From contig WARS01002812.1 of NCBI GenBank assembly GCA_008933995.1, positions 310,001-374,000 on the forward strand: a stretch of DNA of 64,000 nt, in the 5' to 3' direction. This DNA is from Datnioides undecimradiatus (lineage: Eukaryota > Chordata > Actinopteri > Lobotiformes > Datnioididae). Position numbers and translations under genes: made by a program. Below the pieces are notes generated by a model. That model saw only the letters and a program-made list of their open reading frames with translations. It had not been told where the DNA came from and did not search any database. This document shows positions 26,065 to 42,133 of the stretch, piece by piece. Position 1 is the first letter of the stretch. Each line of letters starts with the position of its first letter.

Positions 26065-27475
26065 CCTACACGACCACGACCACGACGACGTGTCAGCTGA
26101 TCCAACCAATCTGCAGCTCCGATCAACCAGACCAGATATCAGCCAGCCGTCAAACAACGTCCCATCGGTCCAACCAAACCGCGGTCAGACCAACCCAACC
26201 CTCAGAGCAACACGGCACCAACAAACTGTTTGGCAAATGAGTCCACTGGCCAGTAAACCGCCGGCCCCCGCCGCCGGCTCCAGCTGATGACCCAGAAATC
26301 GACACGCAGAATCATGTTTTAACCCCAGGACTTGCCAAATCCACGACCTCTCTATTGATGATGGACACTTGACGTCACCTTAAGGGGCAAAAAAAAACCC
26401 AACAACAACTAAACAAACAAACAAAACGTCCCATTTATGGAAGAAGGAGAATAAAAAAAATACATCAGTCATTACCGACGGCTCTTCCCGGAGCCGCGTC
26501 GCTCACCTTTGTTTCTGTATTTGTGTAGAGGAAAAATAAAAATGATGCAGCAGGAAGGAGTAAGCCCAGGCTCAGCGGCCCTGTCCTGTCTCCTCTACCC
26601 CCCCCTGCTTTTCTCATGCACCGTTCGTTTCTGAAGCATTTCCATCGAGGCCTCGCGACGCTGAGCAAACTCCAGCCCGGGTGCATGCAGCAGCAGCCCT
26701 TCGCTTCTCTGTCCGGTTCCTGGTCGGGATGAAGGGAGAAGGCTCGTAACAGGAGAGCGGGGGAACGGACGGATACTTCCTTCCTGGTAGAGCCGTGTAG
26801 ATTGAATTATCGCATTGTTGTTCTCACTATTATTATTATTATTATTACTTCAGCTTCTTTTCACACACACACCGGCTGTTCAGTGTGATTTTAAAGCCTG
26901 GACTTTCAGGTTTTACGATCATCTACGTTATCAAACCATATACAGTCAATAGTTCATTAACATCGTCACCCATGAGTAATTTTAGCATTAATGTAACGTT
27001 TTTGAATCATCACTGTACAAATTACAAATGCATAAAACCAGATTTGTTTCCTTTGACCAAATTCACAACCGTGTATTGACGACATCGCTGTATTTGTAAG
27101 TTTATAATCAATCAGTAGTTATTGACAATATCTTCCCAATCTCTGCACAATGTTTTGTTAATCTTAATTATTTTGTGATGGATTTTTTTTTTCCTGAAGA
27201 TCTATGGTATTAAATGCACTGGTTCTGTCTCATCATCTTTGTGAATTGAGGAGTTATCGTCGGCTTCCTGTATCTTTTCTTGTCCTCTTTGTTTATACTC
27301 TTCGTATCAGGGAGGGATTGCTTTCGGCAGCGTTGTCATCCTGTTATGGCGTCAACAACTAGCACAACAGAACCTGCGCAGCAGCCGCTGCTGTTAGGTG
27401 GGGGGTGACGGGGAGGGTGGGGTCGTGGGCAGAGAGAGAGAGAGAGATGGAAACAAGTGTAATTTTACCAATAAA
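26065..27475 (+). terminator. rab5c 3' UTR with alternative poly(A) signals
   Basis: The sequence after the stop has AATAAA at 26450-26455, 26535-26540 and 27470-27475, so both a short (about 0.4 kb) and a long (about 1.4 kb) 3' UTR are possible. It includes an ATT repeat (about 26830-26848), a poly-T run near 27183 and a GA tract (27431-27447). I see no ORF of note. Confidence 0.5.
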
Positions 27476-28440
27476 CAAGGGGAAGGTATCACTCTGTACG
27501 CCTGTTTAATCATTTCACCCTATCCAAACATCAGTGACTCAGTTACTTTATGACTAATGCAACTGAAAGAGGATCATTTACTTTACTGTCTTTGATTTGA
27601 ACCATCCCAGATCAGAGTTCAAACAATATAAAGTCTAATTATGTACACAGCTTCATTATGTTGTGATTTACACGTGTGAGCTGCGTTTGTAAATATAGCG
27701 TTTAAAACTGCAAACTACATTACCCACAATCCTGCAGACAAGGCGTGTTGCTTTCAAATGCACTTGGTAGGCCGTATCCTCCCGAACAAGAGTGTGTGCA
27801 GTGTTTGCAATCTGTTTATCAATAATTAGGTAATATTGGCTGCAGGGCTGTCTAATGCATTGACTGGTGCGTGCACCAATAATCAGAATGCGCATCAGTA
27901 TGAACAGAGTTAAGAGTTTTAGTTGTATTGACAGTAAAATAATTCCTTTTATAAATTGAATATGATGCAGTTCGGGACTCTGACCACTGGAGGGCGCGGA
28001 CTACTGTCATCACATGGCGTAACACGGTGTAAGACGGTAATCGGTGTAGTTTGCACTGCTCTTGTGATTGCTGACATTTGATGGCAGCTATTAAATTTAC
28101 CCTACCTGTGCAGGTAAGCCATCACTAACCTCAAGACCATTATAGTCACCTACGGCATTATGGAAGATTGTTAAGTGAGAACAGGAATAAATATTATTCC
28201 GCTTAAAGTGGATCCATCATGCCTCGTTCACGGTAGTCACGTACTTCTGGCCTTCAAGGCGAGTCAAAGACACATCTTACTGTTATATTTCTGCTTTGAT
28301 CAGTTGAAAATGAATCAAAAAGTCTGAATTGAGCCTAAAGTGGCTTGTTTGTGGTCTGTATAGACTTAATATGTGCTTTCCACATCACCGCCTGTAAATA
28401 TATTTCTTATTTGTAAACATCGCTTCAGTTTTCTAAAATC
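27476..28440. other. Intergenic rab5c to kat2a; no hspb9 found
   Basis: About 1 kb without a coding frame. In human, HSPB9 lies between RAB5C and KAT2A. I see no alpha-crystallin-like frame on either strand here. Confidence 0.55.
27984..27995 (+). promoter_or_regulatory. Candidate CTCF core site between rab5c and kat2a
   Basis: CCACTGGAGGGC fits the vertebrate CTCF core pattern CCASYRGRKGGC at every position and is followed by GCGG. Its place between two gene units would suit a boundary element. Motif match only. Confidence 0.35.
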
Positions 28441-28514
28441 CAATTTTGGCAGGCCGCACTTGAAGGCAGCATATAAGCTAAACGGTAGCGGAGGAAGAGT
28501 CTAGCAGCGTGGAT
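28441..28514 (+). promoter_or_regulatory. kat2a proximal promoter and short leader
   Basis: A TATA-like ATATAAGC lies at about 28471-28478, some 37 bp before the kat2a ATG. This would place initiation close to the start codon with a very short 5' UTR. Initiation further upstream cannot be excluded. Confidence 0.35.
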
Positions 28515-33891
<5,377 letters not shown>

Positions 33892-35596
33892 AACTCGCTG
33901 TGTCGCAAGGTTTATTCGCCGAGGAGCGGCACGGAGACCGGGGGTGGGTGGGGTGGGGGCCGCTCACGAGGGCAACACCGCTAGCTATTGTCATATCTGA
34001 GTTAATAAAAGGGTATGTACACGACTGACAGACTTAACAAGGGAATGGGTGGACCAGAGGCATGCTGGGAGATCTCAGAGCCAGCTGAGCATTACGGCGT
34101 TTACCTTTCCCCTCGCATCGCTTTCCCAGGACTCGCGGCGGGTTCATCTGCATCGTTCCATGAAGCGTACCAAAGTTATAGGTCCAAGTTCGTTAAACGA
34201 CCCCGCACCTTCCGCCATTATTTATAGTGCGAGTGACCCGGGTTTGTCACGTTCAGCGACATTCGTTCATTCCAGTCTGCTTGAAAGCTCGTCACTCGAG
34301 CAGACGTTTGCGTTAGTTTAGAGTTCCTTTCACAGAAACCTGGACCTCGGGACCTAAAGCCACGTTGCCTTCCGTTACTGACAGACACTTGAACATCGCG
34401 GCCATCTTCATGGGTATTTAACAGAAACGTTCTTTGAGGGGTGACGTTCTAGAAACACGCGGCACTAAAAGACAGGCTGTACTTATTTAATCCCACAGTT
34501 GGTGAAAAATAAACCAAGGTCCCTCATTAAAGCTGGATTTGGCTCCTCAGAAGTGAGGATTCGATGCTTTTTCCTTTTCATTCCAGTGTGTGTTGAACAT
34601 CTTTGGATGTTTATTTTGACTCCTGGTCAGAAAAAAAGATTTGGGCTTGAGAAAACATCATCAGAACTCACCTTTACTCTAAATAAATTATGAAATTATG
34701 AAAACATTGCAGGTAAACTGCTCGCAGCCCTGCTCTTGAGTACTTCGACACCCCGCTGGACTGTTTGCGATGGACCGGAGCGTCGTTTATTTCCAGCACT
34801 TGTGTGCAAAGGCAGTTTGTGCAGCGGTGTTTACACGCCGGTGTCCACTGGCAGGACGAGGCCGCGCGTTAGCTTAGCTCTGCAGGAGATGCCGTAGTTT
34901 GACGGCATTGATTTGTTCTGTGCTGCGAGACTCTGGAGTCCAGTCACTTCCACACACACACACACACACACACCCCCCCTAAGTAGTCTCTTTAGTGTGG
35001 TCACAGGTTTACTGGATAGTTCACGTAGAGAAGACCTGAGCGTGCTGTGGGGGGAGAAGCTACCCAGCAGCCCTCTCAGTGATTCTGGGTTAATTCATCA
35101 CATCGTGCACGAGCTGCTGCAGTGGGTGTTGTTGCACGGCGGACAGTCTGCGATTCCAATTCACTGACAAACTCCCGCCGTCGAGCCGCCGTCGCAGTTT
35201 CTGTTAAAACAAATAAACTGTTTAAACTGCCCGGCGGTCGGCGTCGGACGGAGACGCGTCCGCTTCTTTTACAGGAAGTTAACTGTCCAGCGCCGGCGGA
35301 GCGTGCTCACTGAATGTCCCGTCGACTTGTGTATGCGTGCGTGCGTTTGTATACGTGCGAGTGTGTTTATTTTGTACTCCCGGCTGATTCAGACTAGCTT
35401 TGAATTACTGAAGTGATGTCAGTGTCGCATTATTCAGGGTTGTCATACTTCTCCCTCAGTCTACCTATGCTGCATTTCAGAAAACAAACAAAAGGTCAGT
35501 GTGAGTGAACTTTGCACCTGTTTGAGGACGGCTACTGTCCCGAGCTGTGGTTTAAACGCCATTTACTGTAACTGTAATACTGTTCATGACAATAAA
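33892..35596 (+). terminator. kat2a 3' UTR with proximal and distal poly(A) signals
   Basis: AATAAA is at 34004-34009, 113 nt past the stop, and again at 35591-35596. The proximal signal would give a very short UTR. The distal one is followed by a T-rich stretch resembling a downstream element. A CA microsatellite lies at about 34951-34973. I see no coding frame here that I believe. Confidence 0.5.
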
Positions 35597-36114
35597 GGGT
35601 TTTTTTATTAAACGATACTTAAATGTGGGTTTGGTTTCTAAGCTGCGAGGAAACAACAGTCGCCAGATAAACAGGACAGACGGGTTTGAACTTCACAGCC
35701 AGAGTGTGCCTGGCTCACAAACAGACTCTTATAACGATCAGTATTTAGGATTTAGATTCACTGTTTGTTACATTTCCGTCTGTGGACGTTTGAAAAGATG
35801 CTAAATCTGGTGAATAAAAGGGTTTTAAATACATCAACAGACGTTAGCATCTACCTTAAATTAAGGTGTAGTTGGTACAAATCTGTATTTTCACCTCTCA
35901 CCTCAAAGAGCGGATCAGAACGTGCACACGTGGTCCCCGCAGCTGCATAATTTAAATGTTTAGAGGGCTAAATGTGACACAAACGCATAAAATGAGTGAA
36001 ATGCATGCATCAGGTCAGTCAAACATGCAGTCTTTGTGTTTGTGCAGCTGGAGTTACAGTGAAAATAAATGATTCCCAGTCCCACTTTGAGGATCCCTGC
36101 TGTCTGGTGTGTAA
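35597..36114. other. Intergenic, kat2a to dhx58 (proximal part)
   Basis: AT-rich sequence with no recognisable gene, repeat or strong motif before the promoter-like module that starts near 36115. Confidence 0.5.
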
Positions 36115-36126
36115 CAGTGAGCCTTA

Positions 36127-36147
36127 GGTTTCACTTTCCTGACGTAA
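36127..36147 (-). promoter_or_regulatory. ISRE/IRF site abutting a CRE/ATF-type site
   Basis: GGTTTCACTTTCCT (36127-36140) reads AGGAAAGTGAAACC on the minus strand, the GAAANNGAAA IRF/ISRE pattern. It overlaps by one base the ATF/CREB-like TGACGTAA (36140-36147). Adjacent IRF and ATF sites resemble the layout of virus-inducible enhancers such as that of interferon beta. Function is inferred. Confidence 0.5.
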
Positions 36148-36180
36148 CCAAAAGCAGGCAGGGCCCAGTCAGGGTTAAAC

Positions 36181-36218
36181 ACCATGTCCACAACACATGA
36201 CAGTGTTGTGGACATGGT
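36181..36218. repeat. Perfect inverted repeat, 16-bp arms, 6-nt loop
   Basis: ACCATGTCCACAACAC (36181-36196) is exactly reverse-complementary to 36203-36218, with ATGACA between. It can form a hairpin in single-stranded DNA or RNA. It lies inside the upstream dhx58-promoter-like module. The proximal copy has no equivalent palindrome. Confidence 0.9.
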
Positions 36219-36867
36219 GAGAGTCTGCGGTGGCCTCTCTCGTTACAGCTGCAATGAAATGCCTCAGATGTGAGTCACACGAACAGTTTAAATAGATTAC
36301 AGACGGCTGGATTATAAAGACTGATCGTCAGTAAGGTTAAGGCTTGTGTTTCAAGGCTTCCCCTGCTGCTGAGATGTGAGGAGTCAGTCGTCCCTCCAGA
36401 GCCTCCCTCAGTGGGTCCCCCCTTCCTGGAACAGGGTACAGAGGTTTTAGTTGTGTTTCTCTGCATCGCGCAGCTGATCAAAACCGGATTTAAACCCCGC
36501 TGTGCAGTGTAGTGCCGCTTGCACAGAGGCAACTGGAGTGACTCACTTGATCACACGTAGTGTTTAATAATGCAAACTCGACAAAACTCTGAACCTTACT
36601 TGCGTTTAGATCGTGTTTTTGCAGAAACTAATGAACAAACTCAACTATGTGTCTTCAGCAATCTGAAAAAAGGTTATATTGCAAATCTGTACACTTTTAG
36701 TTACTCCTTAAGCAAAGTTATGATGCTTTGTACTTCATTTTATACTATTATGCATCATTCACTCAAATTGCAATGTTTGGCTTTCTGTGAGTTCCCTGAA
36801 GTCAGCTGTCGACTAACTGCCGGGGCAGAAAACATCAGGTTTATTTGTTATCATTAAAACCAGCCAT

Positions 36868-36877
36868 GGGGTTTCCC
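36868..36877 (+). promoter_or_regulatory. NF-kappaB-type site upstream of dhx58
   Basis: GGGGTTTCCC matches the consensus GGGRNNYYCC at every position. It lies about 200 bp before the main dhx58 ISRE and about 280 bp before the inferred first exon. Confidence 0.45.
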
Positions 36878-37072
36878 GGCATCAGTGTAGTCATCAGTTG
36901 TGGTTTCCGCTTTCCTGATGTAATGAAGAGCAGGTAGGGCCCTGTTAGGGTGCATGCAAGGCAAACGTCATTCCAGGAATGGGTTGGTGTTTTCACGTCC
37001 GTGTCGCTGCATAAGGACGACTGTGTGTTGCTCTGCGGAAGCCCCCTTCAGCACGGCCACCTTTTTGGACGG

Positions 37073-37088
37073 TTTTCACTTTCGTTTC
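37073..37088 (-). promoter_or_regulatory. Main interferon-response (IRF/ISRE) site of dhx58
   Basis: TTTTCACTTTCGTTTC holds three TTTC half-sites (GAAAC, GAAAGT, GAAAA on the minus strand). It includes the GAAANNGAAA arrangement bound by IRF3/7 and ISGF3. It is 35 bp upstream of a TTTAAA box (37124-37129). LGP2 is an interferon-stimulated gene in vertebrates, so both motif and position make sense. Confidence 0.65.
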
Positions 37089-37123
37089 TGTGTGTCAGCG
37101 TCACACAGCTGATCACGGGAGAA

Positions 37124-37200
37124 TTTAAAACCCATGCACCTCTACTGAGCGGTGGCAGTGGATGAAGAAGTAGCTCCAAGAATCAGCACGCAGCTGACTG
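37124..37200 (+). promoter_or_regulatory. dhx58 TATA-like box and non-coding exon 1
   Basis: TTTAAA (37124-37129) would set initiation near 37150. A strong donor (CTGACTG/GTGAGT) ends exon 1 at 37200. The acceptor GATTCAG (AG at 37376-37377) starts exon 2 at 37378, giving a 177-bp intron and a 30-nt leader before the ATG at 37408. Confidence 0.5.
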
Positions 37201-37407
37201 GTGAGTTGACAAAAGGCAGGTTTCGTTTCTCACTCAGACTGATGGTAAACACAGTGATTCAGCATGAATGTCTCGCAGAGCGTCTGTCTGTTTGTCCCTC
37301 GGTTACTCAACCCTGACGCAGCCAGACTTCATGGTTTTAAATGAGCCTTGATGTACTAATACTTCTGTGGGATTCAGGTGTGTTGTCAAACAAGAGGAAA
37401 GTGGAGG

Positions 37408-40400
37408 ATGGCAGATTTTGGACTGTATGGATACCAGGAGGAAGTGGTGGAAAGGGCTCTTCAGAGGGAGAACATAATTATTTGGCTGCCGACGGGAGGC
37501 GGAAAGACCCGTGCTGCTGTGTATGTGGCCAAGAGGCACCTGGAGACCACACCGAACGCTAAAGTGGTGGTGCTGGTGAACAAGGTGCGTAGAATGCACA
37601 TAGACGGTTGGTGAACAAACAGGCCTGGGGGCACAGACACGCTGGGCACACCCAGACTGAAAGTTGTTTCACACCTGTGTCCCGTAAGCCCGTTCAGTAA
37701 CCCAGCTATGCATTTACCTCGCAGGTTCACCTTGTTGACCAACATTACACCAAAGAGTTCAAGCCGCACCTGGGCCTCGACTACAGGCTGGTGCAAGTGA
37801 GTGGAGAGAGCGAGGAGAAGGACTTCTTTGGCAAAGTGGTGCAAGACTCGGATGTTGTCATCTGCACGGCCCAGATCTTGCACAATGCTCTCATCAACAC
37901 GGAGGAAGCCAAACATGTTGAGCTCTCAGGTGAGTTAACTGTTGTCGGTTAGTAAGGGAGCAAGGTCCACAGATAGAAGCCGGAGCCTTCATGCATCCAC
38001 GTTTCTTTTGCAGATATTACTCTGCTGATAATCGATGAGTGTCACCACACCAACAAGGAGTCAGTCTACAACAAGGTGATGGGCTGCTACGTGGAGAAGA
38101 AGCTGAAAGGAGAAGGGCCATTGCCACAGATCCTGGGTCTCACTGCATCACCAGGGACAGGCGGCGCCAAGATCCTGGAAACAGCTGTGGATCACGTTCT
38201 GCAGGTCGGTGTTGGCACCTATTCTGAATTTATCACTAATATGAGCGTTTGTCTCATCCCTTACAGCCTTCTGTCTCTGCTTCATCATCGTCGTTGTCCT
38301 TCTCTTCCTTTCAGATTTGTGCCAACCTGGACTCAGCCATAGTTTCAGCTAAAACCTATGCCCCCGAGCTGAAGCAACAAGTACCCAGACCCATCAAGAC
38401 GTTTGACATTGTGGAGAAAAGGTCTGAGGTGAGCACGCTTTTGTCTTTTTGAAATATTGAACTCAACATTTCTTGAATTTCCCAAAATTTCCGAACGAAA
38501 ACACGTGCTGTGGTGGACTCTAATGCGCCCATGTAGCTACGCTACACCCCAACTGCCCCAACCTGGAAACGGTGAGGTAAATGGGCTAATAGCAACAGCC
38601 TGCACTCACGTTCATCACACTCACCTCATATTTCTGCATGTATCGTCAATACAAAGGCAACATTTTTACCTCCTAGGACCCATTTGGGGATCATCTGAAG
38701 TGGATGATGGAGCTGATCCACGAGTACGTGAACCTACCTCCAGACGTCAGGCTGAGGGAGTGTGGTACTCAGGAGTATGAGGCGGATGTGGTGATTCTGG
38801 AGCAGCGAGGTAAGTTCCTGTCATGGTCCCGTGATCGAACGCTATTGTTTCGAGAGTTTCGATGAGCAGGAGAGCACATGTGTCTCCTGGTGCTCCTACG
38901 TAATTTGTGTGTATTTGCATCAGGAGTAAGAGAGGACAACAGGCTGCTGGCACAATGTGCACTCCACCTCAGGCAGTACAACGACGCCCTGCTCATCAAT
39001 GACACCCTGCGAATGATGGATGCTTATCGCTCCCTGGAGGAGTTCTACAACACCAAGTTCAACGCAGCAATTGATGGCACAGACTTCTTCCTGTTGGGAC
39101 TTTTTCAAGGTAGGGGTCCAAAAAGTTATTTTGGTTTTTAAATGAATGTTAAGCTCCCAGTGCAAGCAAAGCATGACATCACTGTCGCTTTTGCACAGAG
39201 AACCAGGTGGAGCTGAGGAAACTGGCGGGGGATGCTCGCTATGAGAACCCGAAGATGTTCAAACTTGAGAGCACGCTGCTAAAACAGTTTTCCCCGGATG
39301 TGCAATCAAAGGGGATCCTGTTCAGTAAAACCCGTAAAAGCACCCACTGCCTTCACGACTGGGTCCTCAACAACAAAGCCTTACGGGACGCTGGTATCAA
39401 GGCAGCCATCCTCACTGGGGCTGGCAATGGTATCAATTACATGACACAGGTGTGTGACCTAACTGGGGTTGTATCAGGTTGTTATCATAGCCAGGGGTTC
39501 ACCTACAGTAGATGATGGTCAGAATGCCCCCAGTTTGGAGAAGCAGCAGGAGTCCCGGCGTAGGAATCATTTTCTGCATTGAGGTGAAGACAAACATGGC
39601 AGTCGTTCGCCTATTTCTGCCTTGACTGGTTAGCTTGTTTGTGTTTTTGTGAGTTTCTGTTGGGTTTTAAAGGGTTAGCTCAGATTTAGTCACACAATAG
39701 ACACAAACGGACTAACTGATCTGGGCGACTGTAGACCAGCAACACCTGGGTTCTGCAACGTAATGTCAGTGTTTTTGTCAAAGACGACAGATGCATTTGA
39801 AGAGTGCATAGATGTGCATTTAATGTTTAAATATAGAAATTATTCTTAATATGTAATACTTTTTATCACTTTAGCTGATTTAAACAGATTATTGTAGGTG
39901 GTTAAAGTCTGTTTTGCTGACTCAGCAGTACATTGCTTAGCTTCCTACACCAGTACGGCTGCTGTTCATCCAAACTGAGGGCAAGTCTACTGTTAATAGA
40001 TAAGAAACTTGTTCAACCACACTTCAAGATTAACAAACTCTTCCTTTAAATCATTCAAATGCAATAGCACGTATCTATAGATGTGTACCTGATACTTACA
40101 TGCATGATTTCCGTGCAGCACGAGCAGGCGGACACGATCCGCAATTTCCGCAAAGGCACTCTCAACCTCCTGATCTCCACCAGTGTGGCTGAAGAAGGTC
40201 TTGACATCCCTGAATGTAACCTGGTGGTACGCTATGGACTGCTCACAAATGAGATAGCCCAGCAGCAGGCCAGTGGACGCGCCCGGGCCAGAAACAGCCA
40301 GTATTCAGTGGTCGCCCAGGCAGGGGGACGGGAGGTGCGCCGGGAGCTCACCAATGAATACCTGGAGGAGCTGACTGGAAAGGCCATCGCTAAGGTCCAA

Positions 40401-41188
40401 GATATGAGCCCACAAGAGTTTCGCAGAAAGGTGAGTGTGCTGTGTTTCATCCGTCTCCTTTCCTTGATCTCGCTGCTGATCCTGCCATCACCATCTACTC
40501 TTCTTGGTCCCCAGATAACTGAGCTTCAAACGGAGGCAGTCATTTGCAGGAAAATTTCAGAGAAACGCAAGACAGACAGGAGGAGTCGCAACACGGCTGC
40601 TAGCATCCAGCTCCTGTGTCGAAACTGCTTCGTGCCTGTGGCCTCTGGCAGTGACATCAAACTCATCGACAATGTGCACTATGTCAACGTCAATCCCGAC
40701 TTTAAGTGAGCTGAACTCTTTGCGCTGTAGAAGTTCATGCAAAAGTATATTCACCAGTCTTTAATCCTCTGAACTCGTCTTTGCTCTCAGGAGACACTAC
40801 AAAGTTGGGGGCCAGGTGGTGCTGGACAGGAGTTTTGAGGACTGGGAGCCTGGGTGCAAAATCAGTTGCAACAACGGCAACTGCAACAAGGTAAAGGAGA
40901 TCCTCCATTAGGAGACCAAATATTCATTTTAGAAACTCATCAACAGAGCTGATGCTGGTGCTCATGTTGGGGTTTCAGCTTCATCTGTCTTTCCATTCAC
41001 AGGATTGGGGATTCGAGATGAAGTACAAGAAGGTTGCCCTACTGGCAAACATTGCCATCAAGAACTTTGCCCTGGAGACTCCTGATGGCAGGATAACTGT
41101 GAAGAAGTGGAAGGACGTCACTTTCACTGTCGGGGACTTTGACTTTCAGGAGTACTGCTATGACCACTTCCCTGAGATGTTTGATTGA
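37408..41188 (+). CDS. dhx58: RIG-I-like receptor LGP2 (DHX58), 11 coding exons
   Basis: Exons: 37408-37584, 37725-37929, 38014-38204, 38315-38428, 38677-38809, 38924-39109, 39199-39449, 40119-40430, 40515-40705, 40791-40890, 41003-41188, giving 681 aa (human 678). There are no CARDs: the protein begins at the helicase core with GYQ (Q10) and P-loop PTGGGKT (28-34). DECH follows at 135-138, TAS at 171-173, motif [13 protein letters not shown] (439-450) and motif [10 protein letters not shown] (468-475). The helical insert and pincer lie between the two RecA-like domains. The C-terminal RNA-binding regulatory domain has zinc-type Cys C558-x2-C561 and C613-x4-C618. The cytosolic protein binds dsRNA ends, assists MDA5 and modulates RIG-I. 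The start ATG begins the conserved helicase domain directly. The promoter carries IRF and NF-kappaB-type sites. Intron 7 (39450-40118) is 0.67 kb. Confidence 0.97.
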
Positions 41189-42133
41189 GACACCAACAAG
41201 TATATCTGTGTGGGGTGTATTTCCCCCGTCTTCCTTTGCCAGTTTTGGCTCTCTTCACATTCATTCCCGAGCACATTTAGGGAAACCATAATTGTACTTT
41301 TCGAGGTGCTTAAATATGCATACACGCTTTGCAAAACTTCCCGTGCTCGCATTAATTTGTGCTGCCGGGCCCCGGTGAAGCAGCAGTTGTGCTGAAACCC
41401 ATTACGCACCAATCATGCTTGAAATTAGCATGACAGCTTTGTTTATGCCCAGGGTCCTCGCTCCCTTCGCGTGGTTTTGTCCGTGTTTCCTCTGCTGGGT
41501 CTGAAGTCATGCACAAGAACAAAGAACAAAGCGAGGTGAGACGTAACATGAACCTCAGCCGTCACGAACACTTGACGTGTCACCACGAACGCGATTCCTC
41601 ATGAACTCCCTTTCAACGGTTTTGGTTTTAACTGGCAACCACGTTTTTACAATGGGCGCGCTCCTGTATACATGCACATATTGAGTATATGTGCTGATAT
41701 CATCTCAAATTATTTATTATTACATGACTAAAATCTAAAATGTTTGATAAATTTCACCTTTTAAAAGCTGCTTTTAATGAAATTCATTTTAATTTCTCTA
41801 TATGCACTTTTTTATAACTGATAATTGAGGCCAATTTAAGTACACACCAGAAAAAGTGACCAAATACTAATAAAAGTTCCTCTTAAAATGCCTGGAAGCA
41901 CTTTTGTAGTCATTTTAACAACCACTAGGTGTCAGTGTCGGTTAGCCAATCCCCTTAGACGCAGTTAACCTCTGATAAATGGTGTGAGTGGAGACTGGGG
42001 AGGACTATTCTCTGCTGTTTCTCAGATTTGAGTCTTGAAATGAGGTTGAGGAAGATCTCACACTCACCAGACTTCGCTGATGTACTCTTGAGCAAAGCAC
42101 TCCAAGATGTGTGATATATCTGGATGGAATAAA
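41189..42133 (+). terminator. dhx58 3' UTR and poly(A) signals
   Basis: AATAAA occurs at 41869-41874 and 42128-42133. An AU-rich patch with TTATTTATTATT lies near 41710, compatible with an AU-rich mRNA-stability element, but only one ATTTA core is present. Confidence 0.5.

Larger units (their letters stand above)
36115..36500 (+). promoter_or_regulatory. Diverged upstream copy of the dhx58 promoter module
   Basis: Two blocks here match the dhx58 promoter. Block 1 (36127-36176: GGTTT..CTTTCCTGA..GTAA..GCAGG.AGGGCC) pairs with 36902-36953. Block 2 (36443-36499: GGTTTT..GTTTCT, CAGCTGATCA, then TTTAAA 18 nt later) pairs with 37071-37135, where CAGCTGATCA and TTTAAA also have 18-nt spacing. The ISRE is intact in block 1 of this copy (36127-36140) but decayed in its block 2. 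The pattern is reversed in the proximal copy. Confidence 0.5.

Noticed and set aside
36903..36917. GGTTTCCGCTTTCC as a functional ISRE
   Set aside because: The two TTTC half-sites are 3 nt apart instead of 2, so it breaks the GAAANNGAAA rule. I treat it as the decayed copy of the 36127 site.
41932..41943. CCACTAGGTGTC as a CTCF site
   Set aside because: It deviates from the core in the GGC half. The 27984 site is the better match.
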